Part shown: positions 21,993 through 32,204 of the stretch, piece by piece
How the letters are laid out: every line of letters starts with the position of its first letter
How positions within the stretch are numbered: position 1 is the first letter of the stretch
From: Megascapheus bottae
Taxonomy: Eukaryota > Chordata > Mammalia > Rodentia > Geomyidae
Length of the DNA stretch: 64,000 nucleotides
Direction of reading: 5' to 3'
NCBI GenBank assembly: GCA_024803745.1
Contig: JANJXV010000004.1
Coordinates: 43,705,358 to 43,769,357, forward strand
The notes under the pieces: generated by a model
The model's database searches: none
Told to the model about the DNA's origin: nothing
The model's input: only the letters and a program-made list of their open reading frames with translations
Translations under genes and position numbers: made by a program

Positions 21993-24017
21993 CTACTGAT
22001 TATGACAAATGAGGGAAACCATTGAGCCTAAGTTCCTTTGAGTCTGGCTTACTTCACTTAATATGATTTTTTCTAAGTCTTTCCATTTCCTTACAAATGG
22101 GTCAATGTTGTTCTTTCTGACAGCAGCATAGTATTCCATTGTATACAAATACCACAACTTGTTGATCCATTCATCAACTGAGGGACATCTAGGTTGGTTC
22201 CATATCTTTGCTATGGTGAATAATACTGCAATGAACATTGTTTTGCTAGTGGATTTAGTATGCCCTAGTTTCTGGATGGTTGGGTAAATGCCAAGTAGTG
22301 GAATTGCTGGGTCATAGGGGAGCTCTATGTTTAGCCTTTTGAGGCATTGCCACACTGCTTTCCATAGTGGTTGAACAAGTTTGCACTCCCACCAACAGTG
22401 TAGTAGTGATCCCTCCTGGCCACATCCCCTCCAGCATCTGTTATTATTTGTTTTCCTGATCCTGGCCATTCTAACTGGAGTGAGGTGGAATCTTAGAATT
22501 GTTTTGATTTGCATTTCTTCTATGACCAGAGATGTTGAGCATTTCTTCATGTGTCTATAGGCCATTTTTGTTTCTTCTTCAGAGAAGACTCTCTTTAAGT
22601 CTTTGGCCCATTTTTAATGGGATGGATGTTACTTTGGAGATTAGTTTTGGAGTGATTCAATTTGTTGAGCTGTTGATATATTTTAGATATGAGGCCTTTA
22701 TCCGTTGTTTGCTTGATGAAGATCTTCTCCCACTCTGTAGGCTTCCTAATTAATTTACTAGCTATGTCCTTTGCCATACAAAAGCTCTGCAGTCCCAGTT
22801 ATCCAGCCTTTCTCTGATTTGTTGTGATTCTTGGTCCTTATTAAGAAAGTTTCGACCTGTGCCAAGGAGGCCTAGTGTATCTCCTATTCCTTCTTGTAAA
22901 GTTTTCAGTGTGTCAGCTTTTACCTCCAGGTCTTTCATTCATTTGGAGTTAATTCTAGTGCAGGGTGACAAAGAAGAATCCAACTTTAGTTTTCTGCAGT
23001 TCTGTCAGCACAACTTGTTGAAGAGGCTGTCTTTCTTCCATTCTACTTTTTTGGCTCCCTTGTCAAAGATTAGGTGGCCATAGGTCTGTGGTTTAATATC
23101 TGGAGCCTCAGTTCTATTCCATTGGTCTTCAGGCCTGTTCTTGTGCCAGTACCAAGTTGTTTTGAGAATTATAGCTCTGTAATAGAGTCTAAAGTTTGGA
23201 ATTGAAATTCCTCCAGCACTGTTCTTTCTGCTAAGAAGTGTTTTTGCTATACAGGGTCTTTTATTATTCCAAATGAAATTTTGGATTGCCTCTTCTATTT
23301 CTTTAAAGAATGCCATCAGGATATTGATGGGTATTGCGTTGAATTTGTAGATAGCCCTTGACAAGATTGTCATTTTCACAATGTTGATTCTTCCAATCCA
23401 GGAGCATGGGAGGTTTTTCCATTTCTTTAGTTCTGCTTTAATTACCTTTTTTAGGGTTTTAAAGTTTTCATCAAAAAGGTCCTTTATGTTCTTATGTAAG
23501 CTAATTCCTAGGTACTTTATTTTCTTTGAGGCTATTGTGAAAGGAGTTGCTTTCCTGATTGTTGCCAGATTCCTCTCACTGTTGGCATAGAGGAAGGCAG
23601 CTGATTTTTGAGGGTTAATTTTATAGCCTGCTACTCTTCCAAAGTTTTGAATCAGCTCAAGGAGCTTGGGAGTAAGTCTATAAGATTCTTTAAATACAGA
23701 ATCATGTCATCTGCAAAGAGGGAAAGTTTTAATTCCTCTTTCCCTACTTGGATCCCCTTTATGCTTGCTTCTTGCCTTATTGCACTGGCTAGGAATTCTA
23801 GTACTACATTAAAGAGTAGTGGAGAGAGTGGCCATCCTTGTCTCATTCCTGATTTTAGGGGGAATGGCTTTAGATTTTCATCATTAAGTGTAACACTAGC
23901 CGTGGGTTTCTCATACACAGCCTTCATTATATTGAGGAATGTTCCATGGATTCCTAGTTTCTCCAGAGCTTTCAACATAAAGGGGTGTTGGATCTTGTCA
24001 AGTGCGTTTTCCACATC

Positions 24018-24023
24018 TATTGA
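24018..24023 (+). repeat. LTR target-site duplication, left copy
   Basis: TATTGA, repeated at 24353-24358. The unoccupied site (TCAATA on the L1 sense strand) can be read once at 51700-51705 in the other L1 copy. Confidence 0.95.
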
Positions 24024-24192
24024 TGCGGCGAACTCCTCGACCAGCGAGGAAGAACGACCACCACATGAGGATTCTTCTCAAATCATACTTTATCGGAGAG
24101 CTTTTGATTGAAGGGGGAGCAGGAAGCGAAAAGGGCTTGGGCAGAGAAATGCAGCTCCTTACATACAATCAAGGAACCCGGGGTTTCTTGCC

Positions 24193-24197
24193 ATTGG
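24193..24197 (-). promoter_or_regulatory. CCAAT box in the LTR
   Basis: ATTGG on the plus strand is CCAAT on the LTR sense strand. A second copy lies at 24232-24236. Functional use is inferred from position only. Confidence 0.5.
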
Positions 24198-24245
24198 TCG
24201 CTCCATTGCCAGGGTCGTTTTAAGGCTCGGGATTGGTCAGGCCTC

Positions 24246-24253
24246 TGACGTCA
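24246..24253 (-). promoter_or_regulatory. CRE palindrome (TGACGTCA) in the LTR
   Basis: A full consensus cAMP-response element within U3, upstream of the CCAAT boxes in LTR orientation. CREB/ATF binding is a known property of this motif. Activity here is inferred. Confidence 0.6.
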
Positions 24254-24352
24254 TACGCGCAGACTCAGAGGAAAGAGCAAACGCTCTGCACACACATACC
24301 AGATAAGGAGAACTAAGAGGTTGTTTAGTGGCAGCCGCTCCGGCTCCCCACA

Positions 24353-24358
24353 TATTGA
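24353..24358 (+). repeat. LTR target-site duplication, right copy
   Basis: TATTGA, an exact repeat of 24018-24023. Confidence 0.95.
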
Positions 24359-26195
24359 GACAATCATGTGATTTTTGTCCCTGCTCCTATTGATGTGTTG
24401 AATTATATTATTTGATTTCGTATGTTGAACCAGCTTTGCCTCGCTATGATGAATCCAGTTTGATCATAGTGTATAATTTTTTTGATGAGTTGTTGTAGAC
24501 AGTTGGCCAGTATTTTGTTGAGAAGATTTGCATCGATGTTCATCAAAGAAATAGGTCTATAGTTCTCTTTCTTTGATGAATTTCTGTCTAGTTTGTGGAT
24601 GAGGGTTATACTGGCTTCTTAAAATGAGTTTGGCAAAGAGCCTTCCTTTTCAGTTTTGTTGAAGAGCTTGAGGAGTATTGGTGTGAGCTCTGCTTTGAAG
24701 ACCTTATAGAATTCAGCTGTGAATCCATCTGGTCCTGGGCTTTTCTTAGGTGGAAGTTCTCTAATTGCCATTTCTATTTCAGAGCTTGAAATAGGCCTGT
24801 TGAGTTGGCTTAGTTCTTCTTGGTTCGGTGTGGGTATGTTAATATTGGCTAGGAATTCATCCATTTCTTCTAGATTCTCAAGTTTATTGGCATAAAGGTT
24901 TGAGAAGTATTCCCTCATGATATTCTGGATCTTGGTAATTTCTATCGTGATATTACCATTTTCATCTGCGATTTTGTTTATTTCGATATGCTCTCTTCTT
25001 TTTTTGGTAAGATTTGCTAAGGGTCTGTCAATTTGGTTAATTCTTTCAAAGAACCAACTCCTTGTTTTGTTGATTCATTCTACAGTTTTTTCTGGTTCCA
25101 AATCATTTAATTCTGCTTTGATTTTAATAATTTGCTTCCTTCTACTGGGATTAGGGTTGGTTTGTTGCTCTTTTTCCAGGAGCTTAAGGTGAGACATTAA
25201 CTTGTTGGTTTGCGATTTTTCCAACTTGTTGTTGTAGGTACTCAGCACTATAAATTTTCCTCTGAGTATTGCCTTTGCTGTGTCCCAAAGGAGTTGGTAT
25301 TTTGTGTGCTCCTTACTGTTAAATTTCATAAACTGTTGGATTTCTGTTCTGATCTCTTTTATGACCCATTGGTGATTCAACAATATATTGTTCAGTCTCC
25401 ATGAGTTACAGGGTTTTCGTTGGTGGAGATGTGTGTTCACTTCCAATTTGATACCTTTGTGGTCTGAGAGAGTGCAGGGAAAATTTCAATGTTTCTGAAT
25501 CTGTCCAGGTTTGTTTTATGGCCTAAGATGTGGTCTATTTTGGAAAATGTTCCATGTGCTGCTGAGAAAAACATATATTGTGTTGTTGCTGAGTGGAATA
25601 TTCTACAGATGTCTGTTAGATCTAGTTGGTCTATATATTTGTTCAGTTCTAAGGTTTCTCTGTTGAGTTTTTGCCTTGTTGATCTGTCCATAGGTGAGAG
25701 TGGTATGTTAAAGTCACTGACAATCACTGTGTTTCGATCTATGTATGGTTTCAGTGTAAGTAAAGTTTCCTTGATGAAGTTCGGAGCTCCATGATTGGGT
25801 TTGTAAATATTTAGGATCGTTATACCTTCCTGGAGGAAAGATCCCTTTAGTAGTATGTAGTACCCTTCTTTGTCTTTTCTTACTAATTTTAGTTTGAAGT
25901 CTATTTTATCTGATATGAGGATGGCAACTCCAGCCTGTTTATGGGGGCCGTTAGCTTGATACAGTTTATTCCAACCTCTCACTTTCAAAAGATGATTGTT
26001 TTTTGGGGTAAGATGTGTCTCTTGAAGACAAAAGAACGATGGCTCTTGCTTTTTTGATCCAACTGGGCAGTCTATGCCGTTTAATTGGAGAGTTAAGTCT
26101 ATTGATATTGAGAGTTAGGATTGAGAGATATTTATTAGGTCCTGCCATTTTTAAACCTTTTATTAGGGCCTGTGTCTTGAAAGTTCTTGTGGTCC

Positions 26196-27380
26196 TTAGA
26201 TGGTATGCTGTTTAGGTGCCATTTCTTTCCCTATATTGCATTTATTTTGCTTTTCTATGTATAGAACATCTTTGAGAATTCTCTGTAGTGTTGGTATTGT
26301 TGCTATATATTGTTGCAGCTTTTCCCTGGAATGGAATTTTTCTATTGTTCCCTCAGTTATGAATGAGAGCTTAGTTGGGTACAGTATTCTTGGTTGGTAG
26401 TTATTTGACTTAAGGGCATGACATATATGCTTCCAGTCACTTCCTGCTTTCATGGTCTCTGCTGAGAAGTCTGGGGTTATTCTGATTGGTTTGCCTTTAT
26501 AGGTTACTGATCCCTTTTCCCTGGCTGCCTTTAGGATCCTTTCTTTGGTTTCTATTGATCCAGTTCAGATTATGATGTGGCGGTGGCATGTTCTTTTCTG
26601 GTCAGGTCTGTTTGGGGTCCTAAAAGCTTCTTGTATCTGGATGGGCCTGCCCTTCTGGATATTTGGGAAATTCTCTGAGATGATTCCCTGAAGTATATTT
26701 CCAATACCATTGACCTCTTTCTCCAGACCCTCCTCAATACCAATTAGCCTTAAATTAGGCTTCCTAATTGTATCTTGGACCTCCTGAAGCGCTCTCTCAT
26801 TTTTCCTAGATTTGGATTGACTCATTTTCTGTTCTTTCTCTGTAATAACTAAATTATCTTCAGCCCCGGAAATTCTCTCCTCTGCCTTGTCTAACCTGCT
26901 ATCAAAGCTGTCTACTTTATTTTTCATCTCCCTTGCTTCTAATTGCTCATTTTTGATGCCTTGCGTCTCTTCTTTTAGATCATGTATGGATTTGGTTAGC
27001 TCCTTGATTTCCATTTGTGTGGTTAGCTCATTAGCTTTATTTTCTTTGGACATTTGCTGGAGTAAGATCACTTTTTTATTTGTGGATTCTATGAATTCAT
27101 CCATCTTTCTTTGAAAATCTTTTATTATGTCCTCCTTTATGGCTTCTTCTTTTTCGCTTATCACCTTCTTTATGGTTTCCTCTTGTTTAACTATGGCTTC
27201 CTCCCTTATCTCTTTCTTTATATTTTCATGTTTTTCAGTAATGATGTTTATCAATTGCATTTGTATAGCACTTGGAAGAATCTCCTCTACGTTTGCCAGT
27301 GACTGTTCCATTGTCTGTTTACATTGGGTGGGGGATGTTGATTCTTGATTTGACATTTTTGAGTTTCTTGTTCTGCCCAT
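26196..27380 (-). pseudogene. L1 ORF1 with one premature stop
   Basis: L1 ORF1p is the trimeric RNA-binding chaperone of the L1 particle. The frame starts at 27380 (MGRTRNSKMSNQ). It has a long Glu/Lys-rich coiled coil (about residues 45-190), then the RRM-like block with RKPNLRLIGIEEG and GIISENFPNIQ. The frame stops at TGA 26565-26567 after RTCHRHIII. The C-terminal domain continues in the same frame to 26196, including SNNYQPRILYPTKLSFITEG. The total would be 394 codons, close to the usual ORF1p length. The single nonsense codon is the only interruption I see. The corresponding codon in the 47-54 kb copy is CAA. Confidence 0.92.
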
Positions 27381-28130
27381 TTGAAAATGGGAGCAAGATT
27401 AATACTAAACACAATTATAGTTTTTCAGATATAACCAACCTCGACCTCTGTAGCTGGCAGAGACTAGATATTCACAATTTTTGATTGGTGTTATCACTCT
27501 TTCTTTTTGTGCACTTACAGACCAGTCTAATATAACCACTGGTAAGTGATTTATACCCAAAACAATAAGCCTCTCAATCCAATCTCTATTGTCTTTAAGT
27601 CTCTCTGAGCCTAGAGAATAATTAGACACCTTGATATACAGTATTGCTCAACAGCCTTCAAGTATATATCCGTGCAGTATAAGGGTTGAAAGACGAACAG
27701 AGGTCCAGAGATAGAAAAATAGAATGAGAGAGGGCAGGGGAGGTACAAGAGGATTAACGTAAGAGTGTAAGAATATTGTAGTAATGAAGAAAAGGTATAG
27801 CGTAAGGATAACTGACCTAAGTTGATAAGTAGGTAGCGTATTTGAGTACAAAGTTTGGAAAGTATTAGAATAAAACTTTTGTGTTGCTGCATGACTAGCT
27901 CTTATCCCAACCAGTGGCCTCACAGTGGACCATGGGATGGATCTGCGAGCTTCAATCTGAGCGCGCTGGGCAGATGTTTTCCTGTGCTGCTTCCAGGGGC
28001 GGCCCCTACCCAAGGGTCTGGGGATTGAGAGTTTCCAGGGGCTTTCAGTAGGACCAGCAGGAGACAGCTCTGTTCCCAGGGGCTGTGCCCAGCTGAGGAC
28101 TTGGGCTCCAAGGGCGGAGCCTCGCCTTTT
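27381..28130 (-). promoter_or_regulatory. L1 5'UTR (promoter region), type A
   Basis: GC-rich leader (about 27.9-28.13 kb) followed by an AT/pyrimidine-rich stretch up to ORF1. The ORF1-proximal 300 bp matches the 48.35-48.69 kb leader. The distal GC-rich part does not match the other copy at all. L1 5'UTRs carry internal Pol II promoters. Activity here is not shown. Confidence 0.75.
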
Positions 28131-28139
28131 TGATTCTGA

Positions 28140-28720
28140 GATATTTCACTCGCTATACATGACCATTTTACTGTGACAGGAACAAACCTTCTGTTTCACA
28201 CAGAAGAACCAAAATGGCATATTCATATACAATCTTATTTAAATACACTGAAATGAAAATTCTTGAAAAGACAGAGATGGTTTTCACTGAACAGGCTAAC
28301 AAATCCAGCTGGAGCAGGGCAGTGATCAGCTGAGATTCACAGAAGAAACCCACTAAGGAAAGTGTGAAGGGCAGGAGATGATGAAATGTGATTATAGAGT
28401 TTGGGATATACTCATAACATGAGGGACAGACTGGAGGGACAAAATGAGAAGTGTTCACAAAGCATTTGCCAACATCTGCTTTAGCCCAGCTCAAGCAGTG
28501 CTCTCATTCGTGAGTGCTCTGTGTAACACAATCTACTGGTCACAGCCTGTCAAACTTAGACGTCCATTTGAGAGAGACAATGAATATGCATGTCAATGCT
28601 TGTGTACAAAGGTATGGAATTGTTCCAAAAGCCCTTTATAAAATGTGCATAGTAGCTATAGATGAAAATGCTAGGTATGTGTGGCATGTTGTAGATATTT
28701 TGTATGTATGTATCTGTTCT
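28140..28720. other. Unassigned intergenic DNA
   Basis: An open frame of 108 codons on the minus strand (28168-28494) has no recognisable domain and no exon signals that I can support. The stretch is of ordinary composition. Confidence 0.4.
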
Positions 28721-28721
28721 G

Positions 28722-28802
28722 GGACTTGAACTCAGAGCCTGGGTGCCATCCCTTAGCTCTTTTGCTCAAGGCTGGTGCTTGGTAACTTGAGCCACTTCTA
28801 AT
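28722..28802 (-). mobile_element. Geo-type SINE fragment (antisense)
   Basis: GGGACTTGAACTCAGAGCCT followed by a CTTAGCTCTTTTGCTCAAGG block and GAGCCACTTCT is the reversed right-monomer order. Confidence 0.7.
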
Positions 28803-28862
28803 TTATCTTTGGAGAGTGGTGGTAGTAGTACTTAAGTAGAGATAAGAATATCGTAATTTTAT

Positions 28863-29046
28863 GGGGCCGGGAGTTTGGCCTAGTGGTAAAGTGCTTACCT
28901 AGCATGCACGAAGGCCCGGATTCAATTACTCGGTACCACATACATAGCAAAAAGCCTGAATTGGTGCTTAGGCTCAAGTGGTAGAGTTCTGAAGTCCAAG
29001 GACAGGGCTCAGGCTCTAAGATCAAGCTAAGACTGTCAAAAAAAAA
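28863..29046 (+). mobile_element. IDL-Geo-type dimeric SINE
   Basis: Typical GGCCGGGAGTTTGGCCTAG start and GTACCACATACATAG junction. A small deletion in the right monomer removes CTAGCCTTGAGAA (GAGTTCTGAAGTCCAAGG). The A tail is short. Confidence 0.9.
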
Positions 29047-29064
29047 CCCAGAATATCACACTTT

Positions 29065-29170
29065 TTTCTGCCTGAGCTGGCTTTAAACCATAATCTTCAG
29101 AACTTCCCTCTCCATACAAGTAACTAGTATTATAGGCAAGAGCAGCCATTTTAGTAGCTCCATAGTCTTC
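29065..29170 (-). mobile_element. B1-like SINE fragment (antisense)
   Basis: GAGCTGGCTTTAAACCATAA followed by a CTTCAGAACTTCC block and an AGTAACTAGTATTATAGGC block resembles the reversed composite-SINE head seen at 31.4 and 33.4 kb. Confidence 0.55.
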
Positions 29171-29715
29171 AACTTTGCACAGCTGGGTGTGTGGGGAGGA
29201 GATGGATAATTTGGTCTGTATGTAATTATTGTCCTGTACTTCTGTGTAGGAAGTGTTTTTAATGTGTTCAGTAGAAAATAGAGCCTTTCTGGAGGCTTTA
29301 GTGAGGACTTTTGAAAGAATTTTCAACAAGAATTAGTTGTCCACTGGGCAGTGACATCTCAGCCTTTCCTGTCTTGACTCTGTTTGCTTGCTGCTGTTCT
29401 GCTCCTGTGAAGGCAGCAGGACCCTGTACCCCATACTTCATTAAGAATCCTGTGGAAGAAAAGGCACAGCTGAAGAGATGCTTTCAATGAAAACACTGAG
29501 GTTTGCTTTCTTCTGAAAAAAGTAAATAACTGTCTGTTCTTTGTTCTTAAACTCCTGCAAGTCAACTTAACTGAAACTCAGCAACTGCTTCCAATTTTCA
29601 GAGGAAAGTGTTCTTCTATTTGTTTTGCTGTCTAGCTCAGACCAACTCACCTTTCCATCTGTTTACCCTGTAAATATCTGAATAATCTGTCCTTGATGAA
29701 GCACTTAGAAAGGAT
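29171..29715. other. Unassigned intergenic DNA
   Basis: Open frames on the minus strand (29036-29329, 29359-29565) show no family resemblance. No repeat recognised. Confidence 0.4.
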
Positions 29716-29719
29716 AAGA

Positions 29720-29822
29720 GCTGGAAATAGGACTATGGTTCAAAGGGTAGGGCAGTAGCATTGAGCTGAAAAGCTCAGGGACAACACCCAGGCCCAGAGT
29801 TCAAATCCCAAGACTGACAAAG
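29720..29822 (+). mobile_element. Geo-tail SINE fragment
   Basis: GGAAATAGGACTATGGTTCA, then GGGTAGGGCAGTAG and CCCAGAGTTCAAATCCCAAG, leads directly into the adjacent purine microsatellite. The microsatellite probably grew from the SINE A tail. Confidence 0.75.
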
Positions 29823-29861
29823 AAAGAAAGGAAGGAAGGAAGAAAGGAAGGAAGGAAGGAA

Positions 29862-29910
<49 letters not shown>
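29820..29910 (+). repeat. (GGAA/GAAA)n microsatellite
   Basis: GGAA-rich then pure GAAA units, located at the A tail of the SINE. The Ser/Phe/Leu-rich antisense frame is its translation. Confidence 0.97.
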
Positions 29911-30797
29911 GGATCTGTTCACTTAAATAAAGCAAATATGGCAACACCAGTGGTTGATGTGGAGTTTTCCCTTCCTCTCTTTGAGGCTCTGTTAATTTTA
30001 TTTTTGATTAAATGATTGACAAGTAAAGATGTAAATATTTTCTGTTCTTCCATATCTACCACCAGTTTTCCTGATTCTAATGTTGCAAATGTAAAGTGAA
30101 GAAAATGCTAACAACTTGTAGTTCGAAGTATACATGCAAATTAAAAACCTATCTCTCTGATAGCTAATAGAACAATTTAAAATTTTACAACAACTCTACT
30201 CTTAGGAAATGTAGCTTTCATTAATGAATAATAAGAATGGTGTTATTCCAATCATCTCTTTGTGCATAAGGGGATAAAACTGACATTTACTTTTATTCTT
30301 TTCAAATATCTACAAGGAACAAGAGCAAAACGATAAGTATTCTGAACTACTTGTTTGAATTGCTATTTAATACAAGTCCTAGATTTTGTTGTTTGAGGAG
30401 TATTCCTTTGACAATAATATAATTATTATTTAAAAGGAATAGAGTGTGGGAATAAGACATTGTGTTCAACTTCTGGCTCCCTCCTGTTTCCTGAGTTTCT
30501 AAGAGCTACCTTCCTTCTCCCTTCTGGGCAAGTAAAGAAGATAAGGCACTTTGAATTTTACCTTCTGCTCATTGGTTTCTTCTGGCTATGCTGTTCCTGA
30601 AGGAAATAGAAAGTGTCAGGAAGATTAGAAAGTAGCTTATATGTTATCTAGGCTCTTTTTCCACTCTGCTTGCTTAATAAGGCAGCATGGGAAAATTTAC
30701 ATTCCTCATACTCTTAGGCCTTTTTGGCTAAAAAGAGAGAGAGAGAGAGCAATGGATTATTTTTTAAATGCTTACATAGAGAGATTTATCAAGTAAT
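29911..30797. other. Unassigned intergenic DNA
   Basis: No gene recognised. A short (GA)n run lies at about 30733-30750. Confidence 0.5.
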
Positions 30798-31032
30798 AGA
30801 AGGGTGGTATAGGGCCGGGAGTTTGGCCTAGTGGTTAAAGTGCTTGCCTAGCATGCATGAAGACCCGGGTTCGATTCCTCGGTACCACATACATAGAAAA
30901 AAGCTGGAAGTGGTGCTGAGGCTCAAGTGGTAGAGCTCTAGCCTTGAGAAAGTCCAAGCACAGTGCTCAGGCCCTGTGCTCAAGCCCAGGACTGGCAAAA
31001 AAAGAAAAAAAAGAAAAAAAAGAAGGGTGGTA
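30798..31032 (+). mobile_element. IDL-Geo-type dimeric SINE with target duplication
   Basis: A well-preserved copy: GGCCGGGAGTTTGGCCTAG, box B GGTTCGATTCC, right monomer to GGACTGGC, then an interrupted A tail with G every eight or nine bases. AGAAGGGTGGTA at 30798-30809 recurs at 31021-31032. It is one of the least mutated copies in the window. Confidence 0.96.
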
Positions 31033-31286
31033 CAAATAGTTCACAGTTTCCCTTTATTTTGGCCACTTATATTGCCAAAAATATGAATAAAAATTAAAGA
31101 AGCTAGTGTTGAAACATGCTCTTAACTACAATAAAGAATTTGATTTTACTTCCTCAATGTTTTCTATCATTACTCTATTTGTGACCTTAAAAAACAATCT
31201 AAGAACTCATACCATAATTGTCATGGCTTCTAATACTTTTCCAATATAAGAGATAGCTTAACATTTCGTTTTGTTTTGCTCTGTTT

Positions 31287-31510
31287 TTGTGGGTAATGAG
31301 ACTTGAACTCAGCCTGAGAGCTCTCCATGAGCTCTTCAGCTCAAGGCTACTGTCCTACCCCTGGAGCCACATCCTCACTTTCCATTTTCTAATGGTTAAT
31401 TGGAGATAAGAGTCACATTTTTTAGTGCCCGGCTGGTTTTGAACCATAGTCCCCAGATTTCAGCATCCTGAGTAGCTAGAATTACAGGCATGAACCACCA
31501 TGCCCAGCCT
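31287..31510 (-). mobile_element. Composite B1-head / Geo-tail SINE (antisense)
   Basis: Reversed tail block (TGAGACTTGAACTCAGCC and then GCTCAAGGCTACTG), linker GGTTAATTGGAGATAAGAGT, and a reversed B1-like head ending in GCATGAACCACCATGCCCAG. Confidence 0.85.
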
Positions 31511-31514
31511 TATT

Positions 31515-32200
31515 AACTTCTTTTCCTTTGGTTTTCTTTTCTATTATTGGCCACAAATTTGTAACTTTTGACATAAAAAGTATTTATTATGAATTACTAA
31601 TGTAAGGTTGCCATTTTCACTTTGAAATTCTTATTTTATCGATAATACCTTGAGACTATACATATATTCTGTTCCTATTTAATTTTTTGTCTCTAATTTC
31701 TATGTCTATAAGTAGACTGATTATTTGCCATGGTTTGCATCCATTCTACTATACTTGGATTGTTACTGTTGGTATTTTCCTGAGTTTATTGATTTATTTT
31801 GTTTCTTGTATCATACAGTTGCACTGATGTTTAGTTTACTTTTAGGGTTATAATTGAATGCTATCATTAGTGTCCAAGGTCTTGTAACTTTGACTCTGGA
31901 GAGGTGTTTCAAGAAGGCTTCTAGGCCCTTGGACATTACCAGTCTTTTCTCTATAGGACTTTGTTTTAAAAAATAGTTATTTTCCTATATTCAGGCATCA
32001 AAGGATGCTCCAGGAATCTTTTGTATTTCCTTTCTCTCTCTTGAGAATCAGTCATTATCCAGAGTGTGCAGATTCTGTTCTTGAAAGAAAATTGTATTTA
32101 GAAACCAAATTTTGGCTATAGTTTTGTTTACAGGGAGCCTATACTATAATATAAATTGTTTCATTTTCCTCAGGAAAGGGTTCCTTGTTTTCTCTAAAAC
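31515..32200. other. Unassigned; possible old repeat
   Basis: T-rich sequence. GTATTTAGAAACCAAATTTT near 32093 looks like part of a widespread mammalian repeat, but I cannot name it with confidence. No gene seen. Confidence 0.4.
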
Positions 32201-32204
32201 AATT

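Larger units (their letters stand above)
24024..24352 (-). mobile_element. Solo LTR of an IAP-like (class II/ERVK) endogenous retrovirus
   Basis: A 329-bp segment beginning TG and ending CA interrupts L1 ORF2 and has an exact 6-bp target duplication (TATTGA on both sides). It is richer in GC and CpG than its surroundings. On the minus strand it starts TGTGGGGAGCCGG and has a TGACGTCA element, two CCAAT boxes, a weak TTAAAA-like block, a poly(A)-signal-like GATAAAG and a CGTTCTTCCT segment resembling the R/U5 of rodent IAP LTRs. A 6-bp duplication and the short LTR fit class II elements. No internal retroviral genes are present, so this is a solo LTR left after LTR-LTR recombination. It is in the same orientation as the host L1. 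Confidence 0.9.
21993..26148 (-). pseudogene. L1 ORF2 pseudogene (endonuclease/reverse transcriptase)
   Basis: L1 ORF2p nicks target DNA and reverse transcribes L1 RNA there. The start codon at 26148 (MAGPNKYLSILTLNI) opens the apurinic-like endonuclease domain. Its conserved SKIDHILGHK block lies in the fragment 25437-25988. The RT domain includes [15 protein letters not shown] (about 24.7 kb) and the catalytic FADDMILYL (about 23.7 kb). The C-terminal Cys/His segment, with [14 protein letters not shown], is within the last open piece (22565 to 21993), which ends at the natural stop. The frame is split into at least eight pieces by stops and indels, and an LTR at 24024-24352 interrupts the RT domain near the first catalytic Asp motif. 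Intact length would be about 1,250-1,275 residues, which is normal for L1. Confidence 0.93.
21577..28130 (-). mobile_element. Near-complete L1 element, interrupted by an LTR
   Basis: Read on the minus strand from about 28130 it has a GC-rich 5'UTR, ORF1 (27380 to 26196), a 47-nt spacer, ORF2 (26148 to 21993) and a 3'UTR ending in an A-rich tail near 21577. All the order expected for an L1 is present. Excluding the 335-bp LTR event (LTR plus one duplicated target), the element is about 6.2 kb. Both ORFs carry stops or frameshifts, so it is not active. Its 5'UTR is unlike that of the 47-54 kb copy although ORF1, ORF2 and 3'UTR match. No convincing terminal duplication was found, and the exact 5' end is uncertain. 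Confidence 0.92.

Noticed and set aside
24002..24223. Frame of 73 codons spanning the LTR, possibly a retroviral gene
   Set aside because: It reads antisense to the LTR and crosses its boundary. No retroviral protein features are present.
22532..27484. Many plus-strand open frames (for example 23608-24111 and 25489-25794)
   Set aside because: They are reverse-strand shadows of L1 ORF1/ORF2 and have no independent coding features.
21560..28160. Target-site duplication for the large minus-strand L1
   Set aside because: Only short partial matches (for example AGAATCA) are visible in the flanks, not adjacent to both ends, so no duplication is claimed.
28168..28494. 108-codon minus-strand frame in otherwise unique DNA
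   Set aside because: No recognisable domain, no flanking exon or promoter evidence, and a length possible by chance.
29740..29922. Phe/Leu/Ser repeat protein
   Set aside because: Translation of the GAAA/GGAA microsatellite plus SINE.
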